Assembly (NCBI RefSeq): GCF_008087345.1 | Contig: NZ_VHIB01000014.1 | Span: 62,001 to 126,000, forward strand | Length of the DNA: 64,000 nucleotides | DNA from: Nocardioides caldifontis | GTDB lineage: Bacteria; Actinomycetota; Actinomycetes; Propionibacteriales; Nocardioidaceae | Direction: 5' to 3' | Part shown: positions 45,736 to 54,683 of the stretch, in pieces | Numbering within the stretch: position 1 is the first letter of the stretch | How the letters are laid out: each line of letters starts with the position of its first letter | Position numbers and translations under genes: made by a program | The notes under the pieces: generated by a model | Databases searched by the model: none | What the model was told of the DNA's origin: nothing | The model's input: only the letters and a program-made list of their open reading frames with translations

Positions 45736-47121
45736 TCATCGGCGGCTTCGCCGGGCGGCGGCCGCGGGCAGCACCGCAACGGCGATGCTGGCGGTGGCGC
45801 TGAGGGCCAGCAGGGTGGTTGGCCGCCACGGCCAGCCGGTCCCGGCCAGCTCGAGCTGCTCGGTGGGGTACTCGATGGACTTGGCGGTGACCCGCGCGGT
45901 GGTCTGGTCGCTGTGACCGGCCAGATCAGCCAGCATCGCGTCGTAGCTGAACTGGCCCGCCGCCTGCCCACCGTTGGGGAGCTCGACGTTGAGGCCACGC
46001 TCGGCGGCCCACTCCAGCAGCCGCGAGTCGACCTCCTCGATGGAGGCGACGCCAGGCACCACCAGCCGGTCGATCCGGGGGGCGCCGGCGTCGGCGGGGG
46101 CCGCGACCACGCGCAGCCCATGACGTGTGGAAACGGTGGCGGTGGCGGCGATCGGGACCGTGCGGGCGACAAACGAGGCGGAGTAAACCTCGAAGGGGGC
46201 AGCGACCGTCAGCTCGCCGACCCCCTCGACCAGGCCGACACCGACCGTTGGTCGCAACCACGGAAAGACCACCGCCAGCACAAGCGCCAGATCCCGCGGC
46301 GCCCAGCGCTGCGCGGGGATGCCGGTGGGGCCGTGCAGCGACCAGCCCGGGTAGCCGAGCTCCTGGCCGACCCGTTGGGCCTCGTCGGACCCGGCCATCT
46401 GCTCGACCAGCCGCAGGGCGCCGAATACCCCCGAGGTCACTCCGGCGGTGGTGGTGAGGGTGCCGTCATGGACATAGCGCTGGCCGCGGACCCAATCCAC
46501 CTGAGGACGACGCCGCTGCAGGCCGCTGATGGCCGACCAGTGCGCGGTCGCCCGGCGACCATCAAGTAGGCCCGCGGCTGCCAGCAGTCGGCCGCCGTTG
46601 CACACTCCCAGCAAGTGGGCTCCCTGGTCGACCCGGCGGCTGAGCCATTCGCGCAGGGCTGCTTCCCCGTTGCCGTTGGGGGCGGTCACGGCCGGGACCA
46701 CGACCACATCGGGTTCGGGCGCGACGCCCGCGTCGACGTCGTCCAGCGAGTAGTCGGGGACCGCGGCCAGCCCACCCGATAGCATCGCGGTCGGTTGGCT
46801 GGCCGAGACCGCGTAGACGAAGAACCGGGCTGAGCGGGCGAAGACCTCGTAGGGCCCGAGCGCATCGGTGATGACCGACCCGCTCGCCCCCAGCACCACC
46901 GCGACCGCCAGCCGACCCTCCGGAACTGGCCTGGCCGGCGGCCAGCCCTCGGCCGGGGCCAGGGTGGGTGGACGCGGGAACGCCGTCCGCATCGAGGTGA
47001 ACATCCCGGCGGCGGCCGTCCCCGCCACCATCACGCCTGACAGCCCCACGCCGCGCACGCCCCGGGCGAAGCGGCGCAGAGTCACGGGACTCCGGGGGGC
47101 GTCGGAACTTCGATTGGTCAT
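45736..47121 (-). CDS. Membrane-anchored DJ-1/PfpI-like (class I glutamine amidotransferase-fold) protein
   Basis: The protein has 461 residues from ATG 47121, with AAGGGCGG upstream. It has an N-terminal membrane segment and a DJ-1/PfpI domain with the nucleophile Cys in HLLGVCNGGRLLAAAGLLDG (near residue 176) and ATAHW. A second, weaker PfpI-like half follows (VARTVPIAATATVSTRHGLR, LVVPGV), and a C-terminal hydrophobic segment ends it. Tandem PfpI domains occur in AraC-type regulators (FtrA/GlxA), but there is no HTH here. Function unknown; extracytoplasmic location is likely. Confidence 0.75.
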   Translation of the reverse strand: MTNRSSDAPRSPVTLRRFARGVRGVGLSGVMVAGTAAAGMFTSMRTAFPRPPTLAPAEGWPPARPVPEGRLAVAVVLGASGSVITDALGPYEVFARSARFFVYAVSASQPTAMLSGGLAAVPDYSLDDVDAGVAPEPDVVVVPAVTAPNGNGEAALREWLSRRVDQGAHLLGVCNGGRLLAAAGLLDGRRATAHWSAISGLQRRRPQVDWVRGQRYVHDGTLTTTAGVTSGVFGALRLVEQMAGSDEAQRVGQELGYPGWSLHGPTGIPAQRWAPRDLALVLAVVFPWLRPTVGVGLVEGVGELTVAAPFEVYSASFVARTVPIAATATVSTRHGLRVVAAPADAGAPRIDRLVVPGVASIEEVDSRLLEWAAERGLNVELPNGGQAAGQFSYDAMLADLAGHSDQTTARVTAKSIEYPTEQLELAGTGWPWRPTTLLALSATASIAVAVLPAAAARRSRR

Positions 47122-47194
47122 AGCGCCGCCCTTCAGGTCGACAGCCCCCACCTCACTCCGCCCATCATCACGCCTGCTGGAGAGGTTGGAAAGC

Positions 47195-47402
47195 GGGTGG
47201 GCGGAGCGCTCCAGGTCTTGTCTCCCCCGGCTTTGGTGGCTGACAGCCGCGACCGTGTGCGCAGTGGGGCTGGCGTTCATCGCCGCGGTCTACGTCGGGT
47301 TCAGCGTGGCCGGCGTCCGCCCGCGCGTGATCGTCGTTGGGGTGGCGGCGTCTTCGCCGTGGTCGCTGCTGCAGGGGTCACCGACCCGGCGTGGATCCCA
47401 GT
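47195..47402 (+). pseudogene. Relic of the membrane protein gene at 45222
   Basis: About 208 bases match 45318-45530, with AFIAAVYVGFSVA preserved exactly. Frame changes occur before and after, and there is no start or C-terminal half. It lies in the upstream region of the PfpI-like gene, whose promoter must be within or beside it. Confidence 0.72.
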
Positions 47403-47430
47403 GAGAGCGAGACGTGGACTGTTCGTCGGT

Positions 47431-47595
47431 TCAGCGGCTGCGCAGGGACACCAGGCCGGCCGTGTAGTCGACGCGGGCGGCGTAGGCGGCATCGCGGCGC
47501 CGTGACCCGTATCGGCTGAGGGTGCCCCGGGCCGCCGCTGGGATCTGGCGGGTGCGGCTGGTGCGGAACGGACGGGTGTGGGCCTGCGTCGACAT
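47431..47595 (-). CDS. Small basic ORF with strong ribosome-binding site
   Basis: The frame encodes 54 residues from ATG 47595, with GGAGGTCACC directly before the start, the best ribosome-binding site in this part. The product is Arg-rich (pI high), without membrane segments, with a C-terminal half DAAYAARVDYTAGLVSLRSR. No family is recognised. A GGACAGC direct-repeat box lies 74 bp upstream on the same strand, which adds weight to it being expressed. Confidence 0.5.
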   Translation of the reverse strand: MSTQAHTRPFRTSRTRQIPAAARGTLSRYGSRRRDAAYAARVDYTAGLVSLRSR

Positions 47596-47668
47596 GGTGA
47601 CCTCCATCAAGGGCGGGACCGGCGGAGCCGGCGGGTGCAACGAGCGTCACGGCGCCCGCTGGCCGTCG

Positions 47669-47686
47669 GCTGTCCGTCCGCTGTCC
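47669..47686 (-). promoter_or_regulatory. Direct-repeat box D (SARP type)
   Basis: On the minus strand GGACAGC, GGAC, GGACAGC: two exact heptamers with an 11-bp period, pointing at the 54-residue ORF. No good -10 hexamer lies nine bases downstream, unlike boxes A-C. Confidence 0.55.
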
Positions 47687-47796
47687 ACCGGCCTGACTGC
47701 GGCCCCGCCCAACCGCCCAGGCCGTTCTGCCCCCGATGACCCATCTGAGCCCCTCGCGACACCCGCGGACGTGCGCCCGGGTGGCGTTGTGGAGAG

Positions 47797-48564
47797 CTAC
47801 TCGGTGAACGGAGCGAACCGGATCGCGGCCGCGAAGGCCCCCCAACGGTGCAGCAGTTGGGCGCGGCCCTCCGGAACCCGGGCGGCCTCCTGGCGGAACG
47901 CGTCGGTGAATGCGGACTTGAAGCCGGCGCGGGGGTGCTCGCGCACCGTTTCCGTGATGGTGGCCGACGGCAGCTCCCACGACCGCAGCCCGGCGACATC
48001 GAGACCCGCACCGGACGCGAGGAGGTAGGCCACCGGGCCGACGTCGCGGGTGACGCCGGGGGTGTAGTGCATGGTGATGGCGGTCTGCACAGTCTCGGTT
48101 GCCGCGCTCGACAAGCCGACCTGCTCGGCGACCTCGCCCGCGACACGCAGCGAGGTCAAGGTGAAGTCGGCCCGCTCCGGTGGGTCCACCAAGCCGACGT
48201 CGTGCAGCAGCGCGCTAGCGAACAGCAGCTCAGCATCGACGTCGACGCCTTCCAGCTCCCCGAGCGCACGTCCAAAGACGTAGGTGCGGTAGCTGTGGTT
48301 GAGCAGAACCACCGGAAGGACCTCGCGGGCACGCTGCTCCGCAGCGCGGGTGAGCACCGTGGTCGGCGGCGCGAGACGCGCCGGAGGCAGGTGAGCGTGA
48401 CGGCCGGAATGCAGGCCCACGGCCAGCCGGAATCGTCCCGCTGCGTTGGTGAGGTGAGTGCGGGCCAGCGGCAGCATCAGCCCTCGGCGTTCAGCAGGAG
48501 TGAGCCGGCCGCTGCTCCGCTGCACCCAAGCGGCGGACCCGATCGTGACGTCGTCATCCTTCAT
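47797..48564 (-). CDS. HD-domain phosphohydrolase-like protein
   Basis: The protein has 255 residues from ATG 48564, with a poor ribosome-binding site. The HD pattern is present: NHSYRTYVFG (first His), SALLHDVGLVDPPER (His-Asp) and a later TAITMHYTPGV. Such cyanamide hydratase/HD-type proteins hydrolyse phosphate esters or related small molecules. It is divergent from the multicopper oxidase gene across a 238-bp gap. Confidence 0.8.
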   Translation of the reverse strand: MKDDDVTIGSAAWVQRSSGRLTPAERRGLMLPLARTHLTNAAGRFRLAVGLHSGRHAHLPPARLAPPTTVLTRAAEQRAREVLPVVLLNHSYRTYVFGRALGELEGVDVDAELLFASALLHDVGLVDPPERADFTLTSLRVAGEVAEQVGLSSAATETVQTAITMHYTPGVTRDVGPVAYLLASGAGLDVAGLRSWELPSATITETVREHPRAGFKSAFTDAFRQEAARVPEGRAQLLHRWGAFAAAIRFAPFTE

Positions 48565-48712
48565 CTGCGTCTCCTGCCGGAAGTCGGCCGGCTGCGGGCG
48601 GCGACCGTCCGGCACGTCTGCCGGTACCACCGAGTCTGACGTCGCACGCCCGAGGAAGACGCAGGCCGAAGGGCCCCCTGCCCGGCGAAACCCGGCTTCG
48701 CGTTCGTTGTGC

Positions 48713-48731
48713 CCTCACCTTTCGCGTGAGG
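48713..48731. promoter_or_regulatory. Candidate operator dyad between HD and multicopper oxidase genes
   Basis: CCTCAC, seven bases, GTGAGG: perfect 6-bp arms. The right half GCGTGAGGCG recurs at 48756-48765, 32 bp away (three helix turns). It sits 70-90 bp before the oxidase start. The binding protein is unknown. Confidence 0.35.
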
Positions 48732-48802
48732 CGCCGTTGGGCCCTTGTGCAGCGTGCGTGAGGCGGTCTGTGCTGGGTGTCTCTCGTCTGTGGAGGTACG
48801 CC

Positions 48803-50584
48803 ATGGCATCGACCAACGACGTGTTCAGCAGCGACTTGGCCGGCCTGCCCGAGGCCGGCGCGACGGAGCTGGTGCGGCTGCAACCGGGTGACCGTTTCGC
48901 GCTGACGGTGGAACCGGTGGCCAAGCAGGTCGCAGGTAACAGGCTGCGGATGCTGGCGTACAACCGATCCGTGCCCGGGCCCACCCTCTGCGTCCAGGAG
49001 GGAGCCGAGGTGCTGGTCGACATCACCAATCGTGGCGACCTGGAGACCACCGTGCACTGGCACGGGCTGCGCCTGGACAACCGGTACGACGGCACCGACC
49101 TGACCCAGCACCCCGTCGAGGTCGGCGACTCCTACCAGGCCCGGATCACCTTCCCCGACCCTGGCGTGTACTGGTACCACCCCCACATCCGCACCGACTA
49201 CGGCCTGGAGATGGGGCTGTACGGCGGGGTGATCGTCGACCCGCCCGACCCCGACTACTGGCCCGCCTGCCACCGCGACCTGCTGCTCACCTTGGACGAC
49301 CTGTTGGTCGAGGACGGCGCGGTGGCTCCGTTCGACCGCAACGAACCAACTCATGCGGCGATGGGCCGGTTCGGCAACGTCATGCTGATCAACGGCCATG
49401 ACCAGCTGACGCTGACCGCTGCCCCCGGTGAAGTGGTGCGGTTCTACCTGGTGAACACTGCAAACACCCGCGTGTTCAAGGTCGCCGTGCCCGGAGCGCG
49501 GATGAAGCTCGTCGGTGGCGACAGCGGACGCGTCGAGCAAGAGGAACTCGTCGACGACGTCGTGCTCGGGCCCTCGGAACGGGCCGTGGTCGACGTACTG
49601 TTTGCGGACGCCGGGGCGCTGACGCTGGAGCACCGGACTCCGGACCGGACCTTCCCGCTCGCGACCATCACAGTGACCGGCGATCCCGCCCGGCCCGCAC
49701 TTGAGGGAGAGTTCGGGCAGCTGCGGACCAACGAGGAGATGGTCGCGCTACGCGCCCATGTTGAGCCCTACCTCGCCGCTCCCCCGGACAAGACGCTGGT
49801 GCTCACCGCGGTCATGGACTTCGCTCCACCCGAGGGCACCGATGTGGTGCTGTACGGCTGCCCGATGCACCCTGAGGTGGTCAGCCAGACGCCCGGGCAC
49901 TGTCCCAAGTGCGCGATGAAGCTGCTCCCGCTCCAGTTGATCAACCAGGTCACCGGCGACTCCCATAGCGACGGGCCCACCGACAGCCACGACCATCACG
50001 CGGACGGCTCGCACGGCGAGATGCACGGCGAAGCACACGGCGACCCGCATGCCGGTGCACATGGCCACCAGCACGGGGACCACCAGGGGGATGGCTCGGG
50101 GGATGGCCCGGGCGACGGCGATGGGCACGTCCACGGTGACGCCCAGCGGAACGGCCACGGTCACAGCCACGGGGCCGCGGACGGGATCGAGTGGGAAGAC
50201 GACATGGTCGAGGTCAACCGCATCACCACTCAGGCGAACATGCAGTGGAAGATCATCGACACGGCCACGGACGCGGTGAACCACGACATCAACTGGACGC
50301 TCCGAGTCGGGGACCAGGTCAAGATTCGGCTGGTGAACGAGATGGGTGGCGACCACCCGATGCACCACCCGTTCCACATCCACGCCGCCGGCCGCTTCCT
50401 AATCCTCAGCCGGGACGGGGTGATCGAGTCGAACCTGGTGTGGAAGGACACCGTGCTCCTCAGGACGGGGGAGACCGTCGACATCCTGCTCGACGTCACC
50501 AGCCCCGGGCACTGGATGGCTCACTGTCACATCGCCGAGCACCACGAGAACGGGATGATGTTCAACTTCGAGGTCACCGCCTGA
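48803..50584 (+). CDS. Multicopper oxidase with inserted heavy-metal-binding domain and His-rich linker
   Basis: The protein has 593 residues from ATG 48803, with TGGAGG upstream. Cupredoxin domain 1 carries HWHG (88-91) and WYHPHIR (near 125), and domain 2 follows. Inserted between domains 2 and 3 are YGCPMHPEVVSQTPGHCPKC (near 350), a YHS/HMBD-like motif known from CusB and some P-type ATPases, and a Gly/Asp linker with 17 His (about 385-455). Domain 3 ends with HPMHHPFHIH (near 518) and HWMAHCHIAEHHENGMM (near 570), the trinuclear and type 1 copper ligands. There is no obvious signal peptide. It is probably a cuprous oxidase with a built-in metal store. Confidence 0.9.
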   Translation: MASTNDVFSSDLAGLPEAGATELVRLQPGDRFALTVEPVAKQVAGNRLRMLAYNRSVPGPTLCVQEGAEVLVDITNRGDLETTVHWHGLRLDNRYDGTDLTQHPVEVGDSYQARITFPDPGVYWYHPHIRTDYGLEMGLYGGVIVDPPDPDYWPACHRDLLLTLDDLLVEDGAVAPFDRNEPTHAAMGRFGNVMLINGHDQLTLTAAPGEVVRFYLVNTANTRVFKVAVPGARMKLVGGDSGRVEQEELVDDVVLGPSERAVVDVLFADAGALTLEHRTPDRTFPLATITVTGDPARPALEGEFGQLRTNEEMVALRAHVEPYLAAPPDKTLVLTAVMDFAPPEGTDVVLYGCPMHPEVVSQTPGHCPKCAMKLLPLQLINQVTGDSHSDGPTDSHDHHADGSHGEMHGEAHGDPHAGAHGHQHGDHQGDGSGDGPGDGDGHVHGDAQRNGHGHSHGAADGIEWEDDMVEVNRITTQANMQWKIIDTATDAVNHDINWTLRVGDQVKIRLVNEMGGDHPMHHPFHIHAAGRFLILSRDGVIESNLVWKDTVLLRTGETVDILLDVTSPGHWMAHCHIAEHHENGMMFNFEVTA

Positions 50585-50623
50585 CCCCAACGCCGCCGTC
50601 CCCATGCCGGTCTACCGGCGAGC

Positions 50624-50656
50624 GGACAGCGAGTGGACAGCGGCTCGTCGCAGGCT
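50624..50656 (+). promoter_or_regulatory. Direct-repeat box A with -10-like hexamer, before HMA-CzcO genes
   Basis: GGACAGC at 50624 and 50635 (exact, 11-bp period), nine bases, then CAGGCT (50651-50656). The HMA gene starts 35 bases later. It lies after the multicopper oxidase stop, giving the HMA-flavoprotein pair its own promoter. Confidence 0.6.
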
Positions 50657-50690
50657 GCGGGTATCAGCCCGAGCCGCGAAGGAGGCCGCC

Positions 50691-50990
50691 ATGACGGTCC
50701 TGGAATTGTTCGTACCCGACATGGGCTGTCGCCGCTGCGTTCGCGAGGTGACGGCCAGGCTGCGTGATGTCCCCGGCGTGCAGACCGTGACGGTGGACGC
50801 GGCCCGGTCCCACGTCACGCTCACCGGCACGATGACCGCAGCCGACGCCCTGGCCGCCCTCCCCGGCGCCGGCGGCCACTTGACCAGACTCGATGCCGGG
50901 GACGGCGTCGACGGAGCCGCTGCAGCCAGCGCAGCCGCCCGAAGCCGAGCACGGCCCGGCGAGACCGACGCCGAGCAGGCCTACGGATGA
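50691..50990 (+). CDS. HMA-domain metallochaperone-like protein
   Basis: The protein has 99 residues from ATG 50691, with AAGGAGG upstream. The HMA fold has the metal loop DMGCRRCVREVTARLRDVPG (CxxC intact) and an Ala/Arg-rich tail. Such small proteins carry Cu(I) or Zn(II) to exporters or oxidases. It overlaps the CzcO-like gene by four bases (ATGA) and follows the multicopper oxidase. It is the functional-looking paralogue of the Cys-deficient protein at 36327. Confidence 0.85.
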   Translation: MTVLELFVPDMGCRRCVREVTARLRDVPGVQTVTVDAARSHVTLTGTMTAADALAALPGAGGHLTRLDAGDGVDGAAAASAAARSRARPGETDAEQAYG

Positions 50991-52312
50991 CCGACCTGCC
51001 TAGCACCGGCGCGCCCGGTCCGCCGCGACCCACCACCACAGCTCAGTCCCTCGGTGAACACACCCAGCTTCCGCGCAACCTGATCAAGCCGGCCCCGCCC
51101 CACGTCCCAACGCCGCCCCAACTCACACGGAGCCCCACCTTGTACGCCACCCGCCACGCCACGTCCGACACCGAATCCGACGCACCGAGCGACTACGGCC
51201 GGACGGCCGACGCCGGCGACAACACGCTCGACGTCATCGTCATCGGAGCCGGGCAGGCCGGGCTGGCGCTTGCCTGGCACCTGGCCCACCAGGGTCGCCG
51301 GTTCCTGGTCCTGGACGCCGCCCCGGAGCTCGGCCACACCTGGCGCAACCGGTGGGACTCCCTTCGACTGTTCTCCCCGGCGCAGTACGACTCCCTGCCC
51401 GGCATGGCGTTCCCCGCCGCCGCCGACACCTACCCGACCAAGGACCATGTCGCGGACTACCTCGCCGCGTACGCTGCCCGCTTCGAGCTGCCCGTGCTCC
51501 TCGGCACCGCCGTCACCCGGCTCGAGCAGCAGCAAGGCCGGTTCGCCGTGCACACCACCCAGGGCGTGCTGCACGCCCGGCAGGTCGTGGTCGCAACCGG
51601 GCCGTTCCAGCGCCCGGTCGTGCCGACGATGGCCGGTGAGCTGGCCTCCGGGGTGGTGCAGCTGCACAGCGCCGAGTATCGCAACCCCAACCAGATCCCC
51701 CGCGGGCCCGTGGTCGTGGTCGGCGCCGGCAACAGCGGCCTGCAGATCGCCGCTGAGCTCGCCGGCGACCACGAGGTCACCCTGGCCGTCGGCTCCACAG
51801 CCCTCGCCTTGCCGCAACGGCTCCTCGGCCGGGACCTGTTCTGGTGGCTGACCAAGCTGAAGCTGCTCGCCAAGACCGCCGACTCCCGGTTGGCGAAGCG
51901 GATGCAGGCCGGCGGCGACCTGGTCATCGGGTCCTCCCTCAAGGCGGTGCGCCGCCGGGGCGTCTCGATCCGACCCCGGGTCACCGGCACCACGCGGGAC
52001 GGCATGCTTTTCGCCGACGGCCATCGCGAGGCGCCGACCACGGTGATCTGGGCGACCGGGTTCCGGTCCGACTACTCCTGGATCCAGGTCCCCGGTTTGC
52101 TCGCTGACGGGCAGGTGGTGCACCAGCGCGGTGTCACCGGGGTTCCTGGTCTGTACTTCCTCGGCCTGACGTGGCAGCACACCCGCGGTTCCGCGCTGCT
52201 CGGCTTCGTCGAGCACGACGCGGCATGGCTCGCCGCGTTCATGCACCCGAACGCCAGCCGGTCGAGCCACGACACGCCGGCCCAGGCACTCGACCGACTG
52301 GCGTTGCGGTGA
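50987..52312 (+). CDS. CzcO-like FAD-dependent oxidoreductase
   Basis: The protein has 441 residues from ATG 50987. The first 78 residues are low-complexity, so an internal start is possible. The FAD motif is VIVIGAGQAGLALAWHLA, the flavin-monooxygenase-type fingerprint is VQLHSAEYRNP, and the NADPH motif is VVVVGAGNSGLQIAAEL, followed by VIWATGF. CzcO proteins are flavoproteins found in metal-resistance loci (annotated with Co/Zn/Cd or arsenic); substrates are uncertain. It is coupled to the HMA gene. Confidence 0.83.
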   Translation: MTDLPSTGAPGPPRPTTTAQSLGEHTQLPRNLIKPAPPHVPTPPQLTRSPTLYATRHATSDTESDAPSDYGRTADAGDNTLDVIVIGAGQAGLALAWHLAHQGRRFLVLDAAPELGHTWRNRWDSLRLFSPAQYDSLPGMAFPAAADTYPTKDHVADYLAAYAARFELPVLLGTAVTRLEQQQGRFAVHTTQGVLHARQVVVATGPFQRPVVPTMAGELASGVVQLHSAEYRNPNQIPRGPVVVVGAGNSGLQIAAELAGDHEVTLAVGSTALALPQRLLGRDLFWWLTKLKLLAKTADSRLAKRMQAGGDLVIGSSLKAVRRRGVSIRPRVTGTTRDGMLFADGHREAPTTVIWATGFRSDYSWIQVPGLLADGQVVHQRGVTGVPGLYFLGLTWQHTRGSALLGFVEHDAAWLAAFMHPNASRSSHDTPAQALDRLALR

Positions 52313-52418
52313 CCTGGCCCGGCCGACGGGGACGTGAGGCAGCTAAACCCAGAGTGCGTGTCCAGGCGCCCCGGCCCCGCACCTTCCCGGCCGGCTCTCG
52401 GCGGATCAGGATGAGGCC

Positions 52419-53600
52419 ATGACCGTCGCCGTCGTCACCGGGGCCGCCAGCGGCATCGGCCACGCCCTCGCCTCGCAGCTCGCCCGCGAGGGCCACCTCG
52501 TCCACCTCGCCGACGTCACGCCGACTGCCGAGCTCGCCGCCCAGCTTGGCGGTGTGCCGCACCAGGTCGACGTGGCCGACTCACAGGACATGCAACGGCT
52601 CGCCGACAACGCAGCCGACGCCGCGATCGTTTGCCTGAACGCCGGCATCGTCGGACCCACCACCGGCGCTCCCTGGGAAGCCGTCCCCGCCGAATGGGAC
52701 CGGGTCTTGCGCGTGAACCTCGGCGGCGTGGTGAACGGGCTCCGCGCTTTCGTGCCCGGGCTGCTGCAGTACGGTCACCCCGCGCACCTGGTCATCACCG
52801 CCTCCCTCGCCGGTCTCCTCACCTTCCCCGGCGGCGGTGCGTACGCCGCAAGCAAGCACGCGGTCCTCGCCGTCGCCGAGCAGGCCGCACTGGCGCTGGC
52901 CGACACGAACGTCACCGTGACCGTGCTCTGCCCGGCGCTGGTGCGCACCCGCATGTCGGAGATCGGCGACGACCCCGCCGAGGTGGCCGCCGACGCGCTC
53001 GCCGCCGCCCGCGCAGGCCAGTTCCTGGTGACTCCGAGCGGATGGGAAGAGGCCATCCAGCGGCGCACCGACCTCCTGACCACGGGAGGTACGCCGCAGA
53101 TGCCGAGGCCCACGGCCGAACCAGACGTGACCTCCGCGTACGACGTGCCACCCACGCCCGGTGTCCGGCAGATGCGCCTGGTCGTCGAGGCGGCTGAGTA
53201 CGACGAGGCGCTCCGGTTCTACAGGGACGTACTCGGCGCACCGGTGGAACTGCAGATCCACGGCGATCAGGGCGAGAAGGTCACCATCCTCGACGCCGGA
53301 CGGGCCACCCTCGAGCTGTCCAACCCCGAACAGGTCGCGATGATCGACCGGTTCGAGGTCGGCCGTCGGGTGGCGCCGCACCTGAGGGTGGCGTTCGAGG
53401 TTGACGACGTCGACGAAGCAAGTGCACGTGCGAAGGCCGCCGGAGCCACGATGATCGCCGAACCCACTCTCACGCCCTGGCAGTCGCGTAACGCACGGCT
53501 CACAGCCCCAGCCGGTCTCCAGCTCACCCTGTTCGAGGAGCCCGCCGCGGAACCCGACGGTCCCAAGGGCGCGAACACCACGGAAACCCCGCCCGGATGA
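52419..53600 (+). CDS. SDR-VOC fusion protein
   Basis: The protein has 393 residues. The N-terminal short-chain dehydrogenase has the cofactor motif VTGAASGIG (residues 6-14), CLNAGIVG and a Ser/Tyr/Lys site (ITASL, YAASK). It is followed after residue 245 by a VOC (glyoxalase/bleomycin-resistance) domain: MRLVVEAAEYDEALRFYRDV to LTAPAGLQLTLFEE. One uninterrupted frame joins them. VOC domains bind metals and act on or sequester small molecules. The combination is uncommon, and no substrate can be stated. Confidence 0.85.
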   Translation: MTVAVVTGAASGIGHALASQLAREGHLVHLADVTPTAELAAQLGGVPHQVDVADSQDMQRLADNAADAAIVCLNAGIVGPTTGAPWEAVPAEWDRVLRVNLGGVVNGLRAFVPGLLQYGHPAHLVITASLAGLLTFPGGGAYAASKHAVLAVAEQAALALADTNVTVTVLCPALVRTRMSEIGDDPAEVAADALAAARAGQFLVTPSGWEEAIQRRTDLLTTGGTPQMPRPTAEPDVTSAYDVPPTPGVRQMRLVVEAAEYDEALRFYRDVLGAPVELQIHGDQGEKVTILDAGRATLELSNPEQVAMIDRFEVGRRVAPHLRVAFEVDDVDEASARAKAAGATMIAEPTLTPWQSRNARLTAPAGLQLTLFEEPAAEPDGPKGANTTETPPG

Positions 53601-53646
53601 CCGCGACCGCAGCATGTGTGGGGACCGCCTGGCTGCTTGATGCGCG

Positions 53647-54571
53647 TTAGGTGAGGAGGGGGTCCCACTTGCGGCCGTCGTCTTCTGAGCGGTAGATGCC
53701 ACGGTCGGTCGCGACGAGCCACGCCCCCTCATCGACGTCGATCGCGTGCGGGGCCCCGGGCACGTTCGAGGTGCGGTCCCAGCTGCCGCCGCCGTCGGTG
53801 CTGGAGTACACCACCCCACCCGGGTCGACACCGACGAGGAGGTCGGCGGCCGGCCAGTCGATCAGGGCCAGGGGCGGTGCCCCGTCGACCGACTGGGCCG
53901 ACGCACCGAAGGCGTCCAGCACGGTGAGCGTGCCAGTGCTGTTGGTGGCGAGCAGGCGGTGAGGGTCACGGGGGTCGGCGGCGAGGTCAAGAACGTCGTG
54001 ACGGCCAAGGGACTCCCAGCTGCGGCCCCGGTCGGTGGAGGTCAGCAGCCGGCTGCTGGTCGCGTCGTACCCGTACAGCCGCCCTTCGGTGGCCTCGAGG
54101 GAGTGGAAGTCAGCCCTGCCGGTCAGCGACACCGGTCTCCAGGTCTCAGCGGCGTCGGTGGACTCGATCAGCCCCAGGTGGGTGGGTAGGTCTTCGCGCA
54201 GGTCCGGGTGGCCGGAGGCGAGGAAGTGGCCGGGTCGACGACGGTGAATGCCATCGTGTCCTGCCAGCGGTCCGCGACCCGGTGCGGCTCACCGTCCTCA
54301 GCAAGCGAAAGACACCGAAGTGGGAGGCGACGTACACGGTGCCGTCGGCGGGGTCGGTCCCGATGCCGTGCACGTGCCCCAACAGCCCACCCATGCCGGC
54401 ACCTTCCCCGGCATCGGGGTGGGCACCGGTTGCCGTGCCGCCCGATGAGGGGCCACAGCCTGCCATACCCAGCGCGACGGTGGCCGCCACCGCAGCCGCT
54501 GCCCAGCGTCGGGCAACGCGCCGCCCGGAGGAGCGGTGCGGAGGCCTCAGGATTGGGGGGCGGGTGATCAT
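53647..54571 (-). pseudogene. F510_1955-type BNR/sialidase-like lipoprotein, frameshifted
   Basis: From ATG 54571 the frame gives a lipoprotein signal (VALGMAGCGPSSGG), then GHVHGIGTDPADGTVYVASH. Near 54300 the coding continues in another frame (DGEPHRVADRWQDTMAFTVV), and near 54235 it changes again to FLASGHPDLREDLPTHLGLI, joining the C-terminal part (SSTDGGGSWDRTSNVPGAPH) that ends at 53647. Each step is explained by one missing base. The family is a secreted beta-propeller with BNR repeats, seen near copper genes. Two errors or two real mutations are equally possible from one sequence. Confidence 0.75.
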
Positions 54572-54683
54572 GCGGACGAGGTGCTCCTGTCGGCGGGCGT
54601 GGTGGCTAGCGAGGGGCGTCGAAGGCGTGACCGGTGGCCGGTCGCGCCACGCATGGTGCGCTGCCGGCCACCCGGGTCCGGAG

